From positions 186,001 to 250,000 of the forward strand of contig PTFA01000082.1 of assembly GCA_003342895.1 (NCBI GenBank): DNA of 64,000 nucleotides, in the 5' to 3' direction. This document shows, one piece after another, positions 27,013 through 37,675 of this stretch. Within the stretch, counting starts at the first letter, position 1; each line of letters begins with the position of its first letter. This DNA is from Casuarius casuarius. Taxonomy: Eukaryota > Chordata > Aves > Casuariiformes > Casuariidae. Below the pieces are notes generated by a model, which was not told the DNA's origin, did no database searches, and saw nothing but the letters and a program-made list of their open reading frames with translations. A program made the translations under genes and the position numbers.

Positions 27013-27128
27013 TTTCCTTCCTTCCTTTCTTCCTTCCTTTCTCTCTTTTCCTCTTCCTTCTTTCCTTTTCTTTCTTTTCCTTCCTCCCTTCCTTTTTTTC
27101 TTCTTTCCTTTTTCTTTCTTTCTTCTTT
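27013..27128. repeat. 116-base pure pyrimidine (C/T) tract
   Basis: Every base from 27013 to 27128 on the plus strand is C or T, mainly CCTT and CTTT units. Such tracts can form triplex (H-DNA) structures. The Lys/Arg/Glu-rich and Ser/Phe/Leu-rich open frames across it are composition artefacts. Confidence 0.95.
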
Positions 27129-29372
27129 GTCTTTCATAGGCATATTGAATAGTATAAGACAGACAAATCAACTTGTGTTATTTCAGACGGCATTTGGTGG
27201 CACAGTTCTAAATTGAGATTTTTCCTTCAGATTTTATCATTCCCAAATAGATTTCCTACTCACTTTGTGTTTGTTTGTTTAAACTATGTCTCTTGGTATT
27301 GTAGCAGCTCAGACAACTTTCCATATGCTGCCATTCAGTTCCCACAATAGTTAACTCCCAGGCTTTCAGCTGCATGACTTGCCAGTTACTGAGTGATGCC
27401 ATTTGAAGCACAGCCTCAGATGATGTGCCTGGGGCCGTTGGCTTGGCATGCCTCAGACATTTTGAGCAGTGGGAGAACTGCACACTTATTTTTGAGGGAG
27501 TCATTGTCAGAGTCATTATTTGCTCCCCCTCTTACCAAAGGCAAATGGTTGGAGAAGATAACCTTCAGCTTCTTCAAGGAAGTACTTCAACAACTTCAGG
27601 GAAATCTGAACAGACCATGGACTATATGGAAGGAGAGGATCCTTTCCACATTCATCTCTGAATGCTCTCTCTTGGGAATGTCCTTAGTAAGTCCAGAACT
27701 TATTCCTCTTCATTTTACTTTCCAGAGAGAAATACTCCATTTATGCAGATATATGAACCAAGCACTTTCTGCAGTCTTTCTGTATTCTTCTTTTTTTCCT
27801 TTCCTATTTAACTCATGAAGTAGATAGATTCTCCTCTTCTTTTCTCCTGTCAAGTTTTACTGTGCTTCTAGAAACATGGTATTTGAGCACTCGTCCCACG
27901 TAGTTATTTCAGAATGCTGCTTTTGGGAGACCTCCTACTTACTCCAGTCACTACTTCTTGCTGCATTCACACTCACCTCTCTATTACATTTCCAGCTATG
28001 TTGTTTGTTCCTTATAACTGGCATGGTCGACACACAGGTGCGATCACCATTAACATTTTTCTGCATGTTTAAATGCCAGCAAGACCGGAGGCTTCCCAGG
28101 TTGTTTACTGAGTGCTCTTTTTTAGACTGTGATATCCTGTCTTAAGAAGTTGTTTTGAACCCCGGGAAACCAGGGCTCATGAGAGAAAATTTATGATTGG
28201 GGTGAGTGCCTCCGTCTAACTAATCATTGCACAAGTTAGTCCTAGTAAAATTTCTTCCCCTTGCACTTGACGTTCTTGACTGCTTGTGTATATAGGTAAA
28301 TTCATATTATGGCACATTAATGGACAGCCTGGTTTCAAGGGTGAACCAAGTCATTTGGGCAAGCTTACTACCAACAGCTACTTCCTGTTAACAGGAACAG
28401 GGAGCAGTTAACAAGGAAGGGGGTGTGAAATACTCCTATATACTCACGAAAATCAGCTGTATCCAATACTGCTAATCCTCTTATGAGATAACAGGAGATA
28501 AAAAGAAGGAGAACTTGTTCCATAGCTCAGCAAAACAACAGTTATAACTGTTGTAACAATGGCAGAGAACCTGAACAATTACTTTTCCTGGTGATGGGTT
28601 GGATTTGTAATCTTTGCAGGATACCAGTTTTGCTAGGTGATTCAGAGTGTTGAACAGTGCTTAAACATGGTTAAATTATGTTTAACTTGGATAAATGACA
28701 CTGACAGTTGGTCAAAAATTACTATCTCAAAACAGTGTCATTTTGCCTCCCCTTCACCTTTGTGCCTGAAGGGAAGATAGTGCTGAGTAACTACACATTA
28801 TTTTTATTTAATTCATTAAAGCCCTTCCTGGAAAAGGGATTTAGGCATCATTTTTTTTTAAATAAAAAAAAACTTAAGAGCCAAATTCACTGGAAATACA
28901 TACGTATAACTTAAAATTAATTTCATTAGTTTCAAAGGGAGCTGAATAGACCTGAGAATAATCTAGGGCTCTAACAAAAACCACCAATATGATCTGAACC
29001 AACCATCATATCATGGAACTTTGCAACGTGACAGGGAGTTGGTTCTTCCAAGGCCTCCTCAAAGGCATCTCTTTAGCTGCCATTTAGCACCCATCTGTTG
29101 AACCACATAGAGAAGAAAGCTCAGGATTTCTGCTAGCACCATGCGCTTAGCAATCTTTAACACTTGCCAAGAGTAGTTCCAGCTGGGTTTCATCTAGCAC
29201 TAGTATATCAAAGCTGATTTTCCTTTTGCTAGGGCTTTCAGATATGACAAGAAAAATGGGGTCCACAAAATAGAAAGAAAAAGGGGAGGGGAGGAGCACA
29301 CAATGTTCACAGTGTATTTTTATACATATTTACAGAAGGAAGAGCTGTGTTATCCAAACTTGAGCTTTCCCC

Positions 29373-30362
29373 ATGGATGAGTCAAACATAACGTTTCATC
29401 CCAGTGAAGGCCCAGAGAACATCTCAATGCACAGAAACATTTCTACACAGGAAATGGTCTGGGAGATATTGACCCCACTTTGGGTAATTATGATCATCTC
29501 CTTCCTGGGTTTTTGTGAAAATGGAATTGTCCTCTGGTGCCTCTGCTTCCAGATCAAAAGAAACCCCTTCACTGTGTACATCACACATCTGTCCATTGCT
29601 GATATCTCCTTACTGCTTTGTACGTTTATTCTGTCAGTTGAGTACATTGCTGGTTTTGGATTTTCATATGGTGTTTACTATTATATAACCACCACACTAT
29701 CTATTGTCTTCCTTCTTGGATATAATACTGGTCTCTATCTCCTGACAGCCATCAGTATTGAGAGGTGTCTGTCTATTGTTTACCCCATCTGGTACCGATG
29801 CCACCGGTCACAGCACCAATCCGCAATTGTATGTGCAGTTCTGTGGACTCTGTCTTTTCTGATGACGGTAGCTGAACACTTAACATGCAAAGATGATTTA
29901 ACAAATGAACAATTTGATGATGCCAACCATTGCCAAGCAGTGCTCATCTTCACATGGATCTTGACTTTCATGATCTTCATTCCCCTTATGATTCTGTCCA
30001 GCCTGATCCTGGTTATTAGGATTCATCGTAACTCCTTGAGACCTCATTCATCAAAGCTCTACATCATCATTGTGGCCACAATCATTGTCTTCCTCATTTT
30101 TGCCATGCCTATGAGGCTGTTGTATCTTCTGAATTACCACCACCGGTCGTCTTTGCTCAGCCAGCAGAACCACGTCACCATTGTTCTCTCCACCGTTAAC
30201 AGCAGCATCAACCCCCTTGTTTACTTCTTTGTAGGAAGCAGCAAGAAGAAGAGGTTCAAAGAGAGTCTCAAGGTGGTTCTTAGTAGAGCACTTGCTGATG
30301 GGTTGCGGCCAAGAAGCCAGGAAGTTGGCACCAGCTTGGATATAGCTGAAACAATTTTCTAA
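29373..30362 (+). CDS. MAS1: MAS1 proto-oncogene, G-protein-coupled receptor
   Basis: This is an intact 329-residue class A GPCR encoded in one exon, close to the 325 residues of human MAS1 as I know it. MAS1 is a plasma-membrane receptor linked in mammals to angiotensin-(1-7) signalling, an assignment that is debated. The N-terminus (MDESNIT) carries three N-glycosylation sequons at residues 5, 16 and 22. Helices lie at about 33-59, 66-90, 103-128, 150-168, 188-215, 228-254 and 266-288. Family signatures are ENGIVLW in TM1, FTVYITHLSIADISLL in TM2, GYNTGLYLLTAIS in TM3, ERC at 130-132 in place of DRY, FAMPMRLLYLL in TM6, NPLVY at 280-284, and GSSKKKRFKESLKVVL after TM7. There is no cysteine at the top of TM3. 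Cys172 and Cys187 fit the TM4-TM5 disulfide of MRGPR structures. A splice acceptor (TACAG at 29331-29335) could join a non-coding 5' exon. Its position upstream of IGF2R on the same strand supports orthology. Confidence 0.96.
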   Translation: MDESNITFHPSEGPENISMHRNISTQEMVWEILTPLWVIMIISFLGFCENGIVLWCLCFQIKRNPFTVYITHLSIADISLLLCTFILSVEYIAGFGFSYGVYYYITTTLSIVFLLGYNTGLYLLTAISIERCLSIVYPIWYRCHRSQHQSAIVCAVLWTLSFLMTVAEHLTCKDDLTNEQFDDANHCQAVLIFTWILTFMIFIPLMILSSLILVIRIHRNSLRPHSSKLYIIIVATIIVFLIFAMPMRLLYLLNYHHRSSLLSQQNHVTIVLSTVNSSINPLVYFFVGSSKKKRFKESLKVVLSRALADGLRPRSQEVGTSLDIAETIF

Positions 30363-30410
30363 AGCTTAAGGACAAAACTCTAGGGGCAAATAATTGGACC
30401 TGCAAGATTT

Positions 30411-30416
30411 AATAAA
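30411..30416 (+). other. MAS1: Polyadenylation signal AATAAA (MAS1, proximal)
   Basis: A canonical hexamer lies 49 bases after the MAS1 stop codon. Use would give a very short 3' untranslated region. Confidence 0.5.
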
Positions 30417-30521
30417 CTGCTGCAAAACTAAAAGATTATTTTTCTTCCATAGAATGTAAAAGGCAGTGGTGAAATGGTACTGTTATCTTTGGTGGTTGAG
30501 CAATGGAAAAATATGGACTAG

Positions 30522-30527
30522 AATAAA
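30522..30527 (+). other. MAS1: Polyadenylation signal AATAAA (MAS1, distal)
   Basis: A second canonical hexamer lies 160 bases after the stop codon. T-rich sequence follows within 20 bases, as expected of a downstream element. Which of the two signals is used cannot be told from sequence alone. Confidence 0.5.
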
Positions 30528-33500
30528 GATAACTTTTATTTGTATTTTCTTAATTATTCAAGCACATGCTACATCCTGATGTGGCTATGTCAGTCATGGA
30601 TACCACAGTGGAAAAGAGACAGGCCAACAGAGAATATAAAAAAAAGGACACAGAAATATGTTATAAATAGTGTGACCTTTATACGAGCTCTGAGCACCCA
30701 TAAATGCTATTGAAGTCATCAGGGCCTGTGTGTATTTGCATTTTTAAACGTCAAGCCCACTAAACACAGGATTCACGTTAGATATGGGGATTTAGTTTCC
30801 GTTATTTCCAACTTGCTTAAGTGCACAAAAGAGCTGCTCCCCAGGGGGAACAGAGGGAGAAATCCACATATGAGATTAAGTCCCCATACCTACCCACAAA
30901 CATTCAGTGTAGCTTTGGTCTAACAAGACATTTAAGTATATGTTAAATGGCCAAGTTCCTCTGTGGCTAGGGAGCCACTTTAAAGTCTATTTTCAAAGTA
31001 TATGTTGCATAATTTCCAGTGAAATCAACATTTCTCTGATTCCTCCTTCAAAGTTCCTTGGATAATTTGGTACCTGACACACAGGAGTAGCAACATATGA
31101 GTGTCGCCAACTCACAGAAGGATTTTGCCCTAATTGTGAAGGGTGAGGCTGCCTTATCTCCAAATGTGAGTGTTCCTATGTTTAGTCATTCAGGGAGTCT
31201 ATGAGAAAGTAAGTCCCAATGCTTGCTGTCTCAGCCACGTATTCATAATGTAGCTGTTCTCTCGAGAATATGTATTGCCCTTGTGCTCTGTTTTATAATG
31301 GTCAGTTTTGTAATAATAGAAAAAAGAAAGGTACCTCTGGTGATGCACGACAGGGGCTATACCCCAGTGATGCCATTCCAGCTGACAGTCTCATTCTGTA
31401 TACCAGGGTACTGGGGCTGGTATTTTGTGGAGTTTAACACCTAGGGCCACTTGCTCAACTACAGATAAGCTGCAGGGAGCAGAAGAAGACAACAGCAAGG
31501 CGGGGATGGGTCTAGGTCAAGTTTATCACACAGACACAGAATACCAGGGTCTTGGCAGTCAGAGAGCTGTCACACTTTAAAAGAGACATCTGTGAGATGC
31601 ATTTGCTTCTAGCCCCCACTGAGTTCCAAATTCAGCAGGAACTGAGAGCTCCTGCCGCAGGCAGAGGCAACATCTTCAGCTTCCCGCCAAGTTTCCATTG
31701 GCACACTTAATAGCTAATTGGGGAAAGAAAAATACAACCTACCCCTCCTTTGCTGAAAGATTGCCAGCCCTGGAATAAGGAAGATGCTAGGTTAAAACTT
31801 AGGATTGGATGGGAATTCATGCAGAAAAGAGATCGCAGAGGGATAAGTACTCCTACGCATGCACCCCTTTCTCTTTACATGTAAGTGTTGCAGTGCTTTA
31901 TTGTAGAAGAGAAAAGACTCAGGAAAAGGAAGAGGTTACTCCTGTATCTTCCTATTTCCCAGCTCAATCAAAACCTTCCCCTAATGACAACCCCCCCATC
32001 TGTCCTAGTTTTTCACTTTGAAACTTTAGTCCCAGGCTAGCCACTTCTGCTGATTTAGGTAGTAGATGAGTGCAGTAATCTTCTGCCTCTCTCTTTGGGT
32101 ATTTATCTACTATATCACTGGAATGACAAATCAGCAGAGCAGCCCCACTTTGCTGACAGTCAGTGCAGGATACGGCAGGCAGCTCTGTGGACACCCTAGG
32201 GGAGACAGTGGGAATGAGCGTGTGGTGTGTCCACATACACAGGTTTGTGTGTGCATGGATGTGCTGGAGGCTGGGGGTACAGTTGGGGCATTTGTCAACA
32301 CTGATAAGTGCCATCAACTACAACACTAGGTAGATCTAGTCCAGAAAAACCCACTCTTCTCTCAAGCCACGCAGTGGGCAGTGTTGTCCAGTTCCCCACA
32401 CTTACCTCAAGACTCTTTGCAATAACCACATGGAACCAGAGTAAGGAGCAAGGTTGCAGGAAGCATATTCAGAATGTGCTTCCATTGTAATCATACACGT
32501 AACCAGCTCTTTCAGAAGATTCAGGTGAGACAAGGTCTATTACTTACAGTGCTTAAATGCACCCCAATTATTACAACAGGTCTGGGTTAAGGATCACTAC
32601 GCATTCAGCTAGGTCAATAGATCTGAAGAGGCAATAATGTACAGCAGGTTGGTTTGGATGCTTGTGGGCTGCATAAGGCGCTCTAGGACTTAACTTCTTA
32701 CCCCACTTCACCTGTGTCTGTCCATACCCTCAAACTTTTCTGAGTTTGTACCACTCTATAGGTGAATTTACAGGGCAGACAGAGATTAACATTCATTATG
32801 AAACATCCAGAAGCATAAATGAACAGCTAGCAGTTGGAAAATGATTAATGTTTCCCAGCTGACAGATAAAAAAGAGTATCTTAGGGAAGTCTTTCTCATC
32901 TTGCACAGTGCATGATGATTCTTCTCTTTGCAGACAGGCTGTAATGCAAGGCGAACTGATAAGCACTTTATTCCACCATTAAAATACCCAGGGAAAATAT
33001 GACATTTAATTTATTGCACAAGAATGGGATCCTCCACAAGCTTGCATTTTTTTTAAATGATTTGCATCTGTTGGAGAGGGTAAAATAACCCTGGGCTGAT
33101 CAGATGGTGTTAATAAGTACTTTGCAGCAGTGTAGAACAGGAAGGATTGCCTTGCAGGGAAAGTACCGGCCATGGAGTCGAGAGATGTTGGTTCTGTTTT
33201 TATGCAGTCTTGGCATTTAATCTTTTCTGTCCCTCACTTTCCTGCCTTTAAAATGAGGATTATATTATTTTCTTTCCTGTGTTGTGTCTCCAACGTTTAT
33301 GCTGTAAACAGTTTGGAACAGAAGGCATCTTTTGGTTTGTAAATTTGTAGTGCCCAGGCTAATATGGACTCCAGTACTGGTGTGCAGTCAATGCAAGGAT
33401 TTATTCAGGGAAGAAATGTCTGGTACAGTACTTCATTAATACTTCTTTTACCACATGCCTATTCTATTTGATACTAATGAGTGATGTGTGACATAAAAGT

Positions 33501-36500
33501 ATGGTCAGAAATACAGATGGTAGTCACCTCCCTTGGCACTACACAGAGCTTTTTCCTGTAATAGGTATACCCCTCAGTGGAAAGGATGACATGGAGCATG
33601 TTGCTGTACCAGAAAGAGAATGACTTTTTGCAACAACTTTCCTCTGTAAGTCACTGACTTTGCGAATGATCCTTGAGGCATCAAGGGCAGAGGGGTGAGG
33701 GAGAACATACTACTCAGTTTACTTCTAGCCTGGAAATCCTCTAAGAGAAGCTGAAATGCTTCCCAGTTACACTGCTTGCTGAAGCAGAAGGAACTCTCAC
33801 CTTGCTCCCTTCTCTAGCATGAAAATAATCAACAAGCTGACAGCATTTCTTAGTGTAATGCCCCACTTTCTGGGGAGAGGATAGGAGGGACAGCTCATTT
33901 ATGGGGTCATACAAAATGTTCTAGATAGATCTTCAGTAAGGTCCCAGGTGATTTTGTCCTCCAGATGCCAGTGGTGCTTGGCGCTGTATTCACTCAGGAG
34001 AAATTCCCTCCTGACTATTCCGCCTCTGCCAGTCTCAGGATTAAAAGTAATGCCATAAACAGGGTCCTGTGAGCAGAGAGGTTCAGTATAGGGCATCCTA
34101 TATGACTCCTTGAATTCCCTGTATCGTAGACACATGATCAGACTATACCCGGTGAGATTGTTTGAATCTTTAGCTGACTTACATCCTTCTTCATTCTGCA
34201 TTTTTTCCCTGTGCTACCTTCTTGACCTACAAATATCCAGTGTTAGTCAGTTATGCTACACCTAGACCGTGTACCCTGGTCCTTGAGATGGGGTGTGCAT
34301 CCCTTCAGCATCCCCACTGGGTATCAGGATAAGACCCAGCTGTGTGCCCACCTCCCCTTCTCTCCCAGTGCTGCCCAGTTTCCAACAGAAAGGACAGCAG
34401 CTAGCTGCCTCTTTTCAGTTACTCCTTTAGTTCAAACAGTGGCATCCATGGCCAGTTGATTTTTGTAGTGATGAAACTGGTCAACAGAGGGTATTCTCAG
34501 ATGGTACTTAGGTCAAGGGAAAACAGCAAATTGTTTGGTGTGGCCTGGCGTGTGTGTGCAGCTGCCATAATGAACTGCCTGTCATGAGGAGTGTGCTTTG
34601 CTGCTTCTCTTCCTTTCTGTATGTAGAAATCATTTCTTAAAATCTATTATTCAGAGCTTCTAGCTACCTATACAACAGACAGACCTGTCTGGTTTCCATT
34701 TGTTTGCTAGTCCACCTGGGTGCTTATGTGATAACCATGTGGAATTATTTTTGCTTTTCCAGTTGACTCTTATAAACCTTAAAAACTTTTTAATCCACAT
34801 TAAAAAAAAAGAATTGTAGTTGCAAAACCTTGAATTCAGACACGAGGTACTGAGATGGGGTAGCCCGTGCAGTTCTAATACTTTCCCCTTGCATATAATG
34901 ATGCAATTGTTAATTATGTGATTACATTCTTTTTTTTTTTCTCGAACTGACTCATTAGGTGCACAGACTGAGCCTGCTCTTGGTACAGTAAATGTTTCCA
35001 GAATCCTTTCTTCATTTGTTTCAGAAATACAAAGGGTAGGAAAGGAGAGGGAGTGGATGCAGCAGTGGCCATCTTGCCCAAAACCCTGTCTCCAGCAGTG
35101 TTCAGAAGCAGATGCCTACAGGGCAGAAGGAACCAGGCAAGCATATATCACACCTCCTTCTCATTCTCTCTAAGTCTCCAGCAATTTTCAGCTCAGAAAC
35201 TTCCAGGTCTGGAAATCTTTCTATTCAGTAACTCTCAATGNATTTTTCTTCCACAAATACGTCCAATCTCCACTAGCGACCCTATAAACTTTTGTCGTCT
35301 TCAAATCTGTGTTTCAGAGCTTAATTAAATGTTTTATGAAGAATATCCTCCTTTTGGTCCTTTTGAGCCTGCTACTTTCTAACTCTTTTTGGTGCCCCTA
35401 ATTCTTGTATTGGAAAAAAAACATGAACAATCTATCCCACTCAGCCTCTGTGATTTTACAAATCTCTGTTGTACTTCCCATCAGCGATCTCCCCTTACCT
35501 TCCTTAAAAAGAAAAACCCCAAACTCCATATGTTTATGGAGCTCCCTTTTTGACATTGAGTGCAATTATCCAGAATTTCGTTACTCCTGCAAGGATATTA
35601 AGTTCATTATGGTAGCTAGTATATAGCAACATTTTGACAGCAGCATTTTGAAGTAGGTCCTATATGCTACTTAGTCAAGTCAAGGGATGCTTTTCTTCTC
35701 AGGGGCTCATGAGCCAGCTGCTTCATGGAACAGTCATTGGCTATCAGTCTTGGCACCACACTGACATGACAATCTAGCCACTCGACAAGGTTGCAGCCCC
35801 AGTCTCTCATACTATGGCATGTCTTGCCTTCACTGCACCTTGGATCTCCCTCAGCATCTTGGATGGGCAGCCAGTGATACAGACAACATAAAAATGTATT
35901 TTTCTTATTACAACTGGAATTTTAGTCCACATGTTTGAAATCTAGATTAATATCTTTATTTGTTAGTGTGATTAGATCTTTAACTTTCTTCAATTTTTTA
36001 TAATATTCCACCACTAACACTTTCTACTTCTCTTTCCTTTATAGTTTGTACCTTAGTATTACAGGGTCACACTGCAGGATTGTCCTCAAGGGCAGGAGAA
36101 CTAAATTCTGGCTTGAATTCTATCATTCTATTACTACTAAGTGAAAAGTGATGCTAAGCAAGTAACTTTATTTTTTAGAGGTGGTCATAAATTGTGATCC
36201 TTCTTAACTGAACTCCCAATTGAAACTCTTAGTTTGGGTGCACATGGTTGCAAGAAATATCACTAGGAATTGTGTGTTGAATGTATAAAGTGCTACAGAC
36301 TGTTAAATATTGTGATGAAAAGGTCCCATGTATCTGAAATTCATGTGTGGGTACTTCTGAACTTAATTTCTCTGACTCCACTTTCTCTCTGTAGAACTCC
36401 AGTAATAGTACCTTTCCCTTAAGCAGGGTAGGGCAGGTTTTCTTGTGCAGACTGTAGAGTGCTTAGATAACACAGTGATGAGCTTCACCCTCACAGAAAT

Positions 36501-37448
36501 GACTAATTCTGTCTTCATATCTAAGCACGAATAGTGTTCAATAAATAAGGCTTGAAGCCACCCCTTGAGCAATAGTAGGAAACAAATAAATGTGCTGATT
36601 TAAGTGATCATACTCTTTCTTATGCACTGAANGAAGCATGGTCCTTATGGGAGAAGGGAAGGGAAGGCAGACTGTATCTTTAAAAAACATTATTATGTAT
36701 TAAGTCTAGGATGTTCTAACCTTTGAACGTAATACTTTGCGACTTTAATAATGTTCTCCTAACCTAGTATTTGTGTGCAATAGTGAAGTATATGCAAAAC
36801 ACTTTGCAATACTAAGCAAATACTGGTGAGACTGCTGTCTTCACTATGTGAGTACAACGTACGATCTGGAATGCAGTGAAATGAGGAAGGAAAGAGTAGA
36901 GGTTCACAGACTTCAAGAACTACTAGAGCTTCTATGCACTATGAGAANATCTGATAGCACATAGCCTTGTTGCTGCTTTAATGTCTACCACAAGGAACTC
37001 ATTTTCCTCAAGGAACTGGAAGGAATATAGCAAGAAAAACTTTGAAATATAGATAATGGTGATAAAGGAAACTCTAGCTACTGGAAGTCTGATTCAGTAG
37101 GTTGACCTGCTGCAGTAGGGCTCAGGAAACCTGATCCTTTATCCACTTTTGTCAGTGACTTCCTGCATGTCTTTAAATAGGTTGTCTAAAAATCGTATCG
37201 CCTCAGCTTGCCAATCTGCAATAGGCAAACAGTAGCACAAACCCTTTAATGAAGAATAGTTTGAAACTGGTAAAAAGTGTTGAACATCCTCTTTTTCTGT
37301 CCTTTTTTTTCTGATTAATTTCTTTCTTCTCAGAATCAATGGGTCATTGCTGTCATCACAGTCCCTAGGGAAGCTGATGGCTCAAAGGCACTGAAACCAA
37401 TTTGGTGTATTCATCTGAGAAAGATATATCTGTATTGGCCTCAAAAAG

Positions 37449-37490
37449 TGTTGTGTGTGTGGGGGGGGGGGAGAGAAGGAAGAGAGAGAA
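37449..37490. repeat. GT / G-run / GA low-complexity tract
   Basis: Short GT repeats pass into an uninterrupted run of eleven G (37461-37471) and then GA-rich sequence. G-runs of this kind are prone to length errors in draft assemblies. Confidence 0.85.
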
Positions 37491-37643
37491 GTGATTTATT
37501 CTGGAATAGGGCTTATTTTAAATTAAAAATATTTACTTTATGCCAAAAATGGATCCTGACAATTGGACATTATAGCGATTAGATGTTAACAGTAACGATA
37601 AAAGGTAATAGACTGTTGAGATAAAGAATAAATTCATCAAAAT

Positions 37644-37675
37644 ATTTATAGAAGCAAGGATTTATAGAAGCAAGG
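37644..37675. repeat. Perfect 16-bp tandem duplication
   Basis: ATTTATAGAAGCAAGG is present twice, back to back and identical, which indicates a recent slippage duplication. Confidence 0.9.

Larger units (their letters stand above)
13986..29330. other. Intergenic DNA with simple repeats
   Basis: No gene is recognised in about 15 kb. Recognisable content is a possible old CR1 relic near 15 kb, four microsatellite or low-complexity tracts, a diverged 30-31 bp minisatellite near 24.9 kb and a small 28-bp tandem duplication at 17.0 kb. The longest open frame (23198-23740 plus, 180 codons, containing an ambiguous base) matches no family known to me and has unremarkable composition. Non-coding 5' exons of MAS1 could lie in the right part. 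Confidence 0.5.

Noticed and set aside
26941..27216. Lys/Glu/Arg-rich and Ser/Phe/Leu-rich open frames
   Set aside because: They are translations of the pure pyrimidine tract.
33899..34201. 100-codon minus-strand open frame
   Set aside because: No motif or family was recognised, and its length is within chance expectation.
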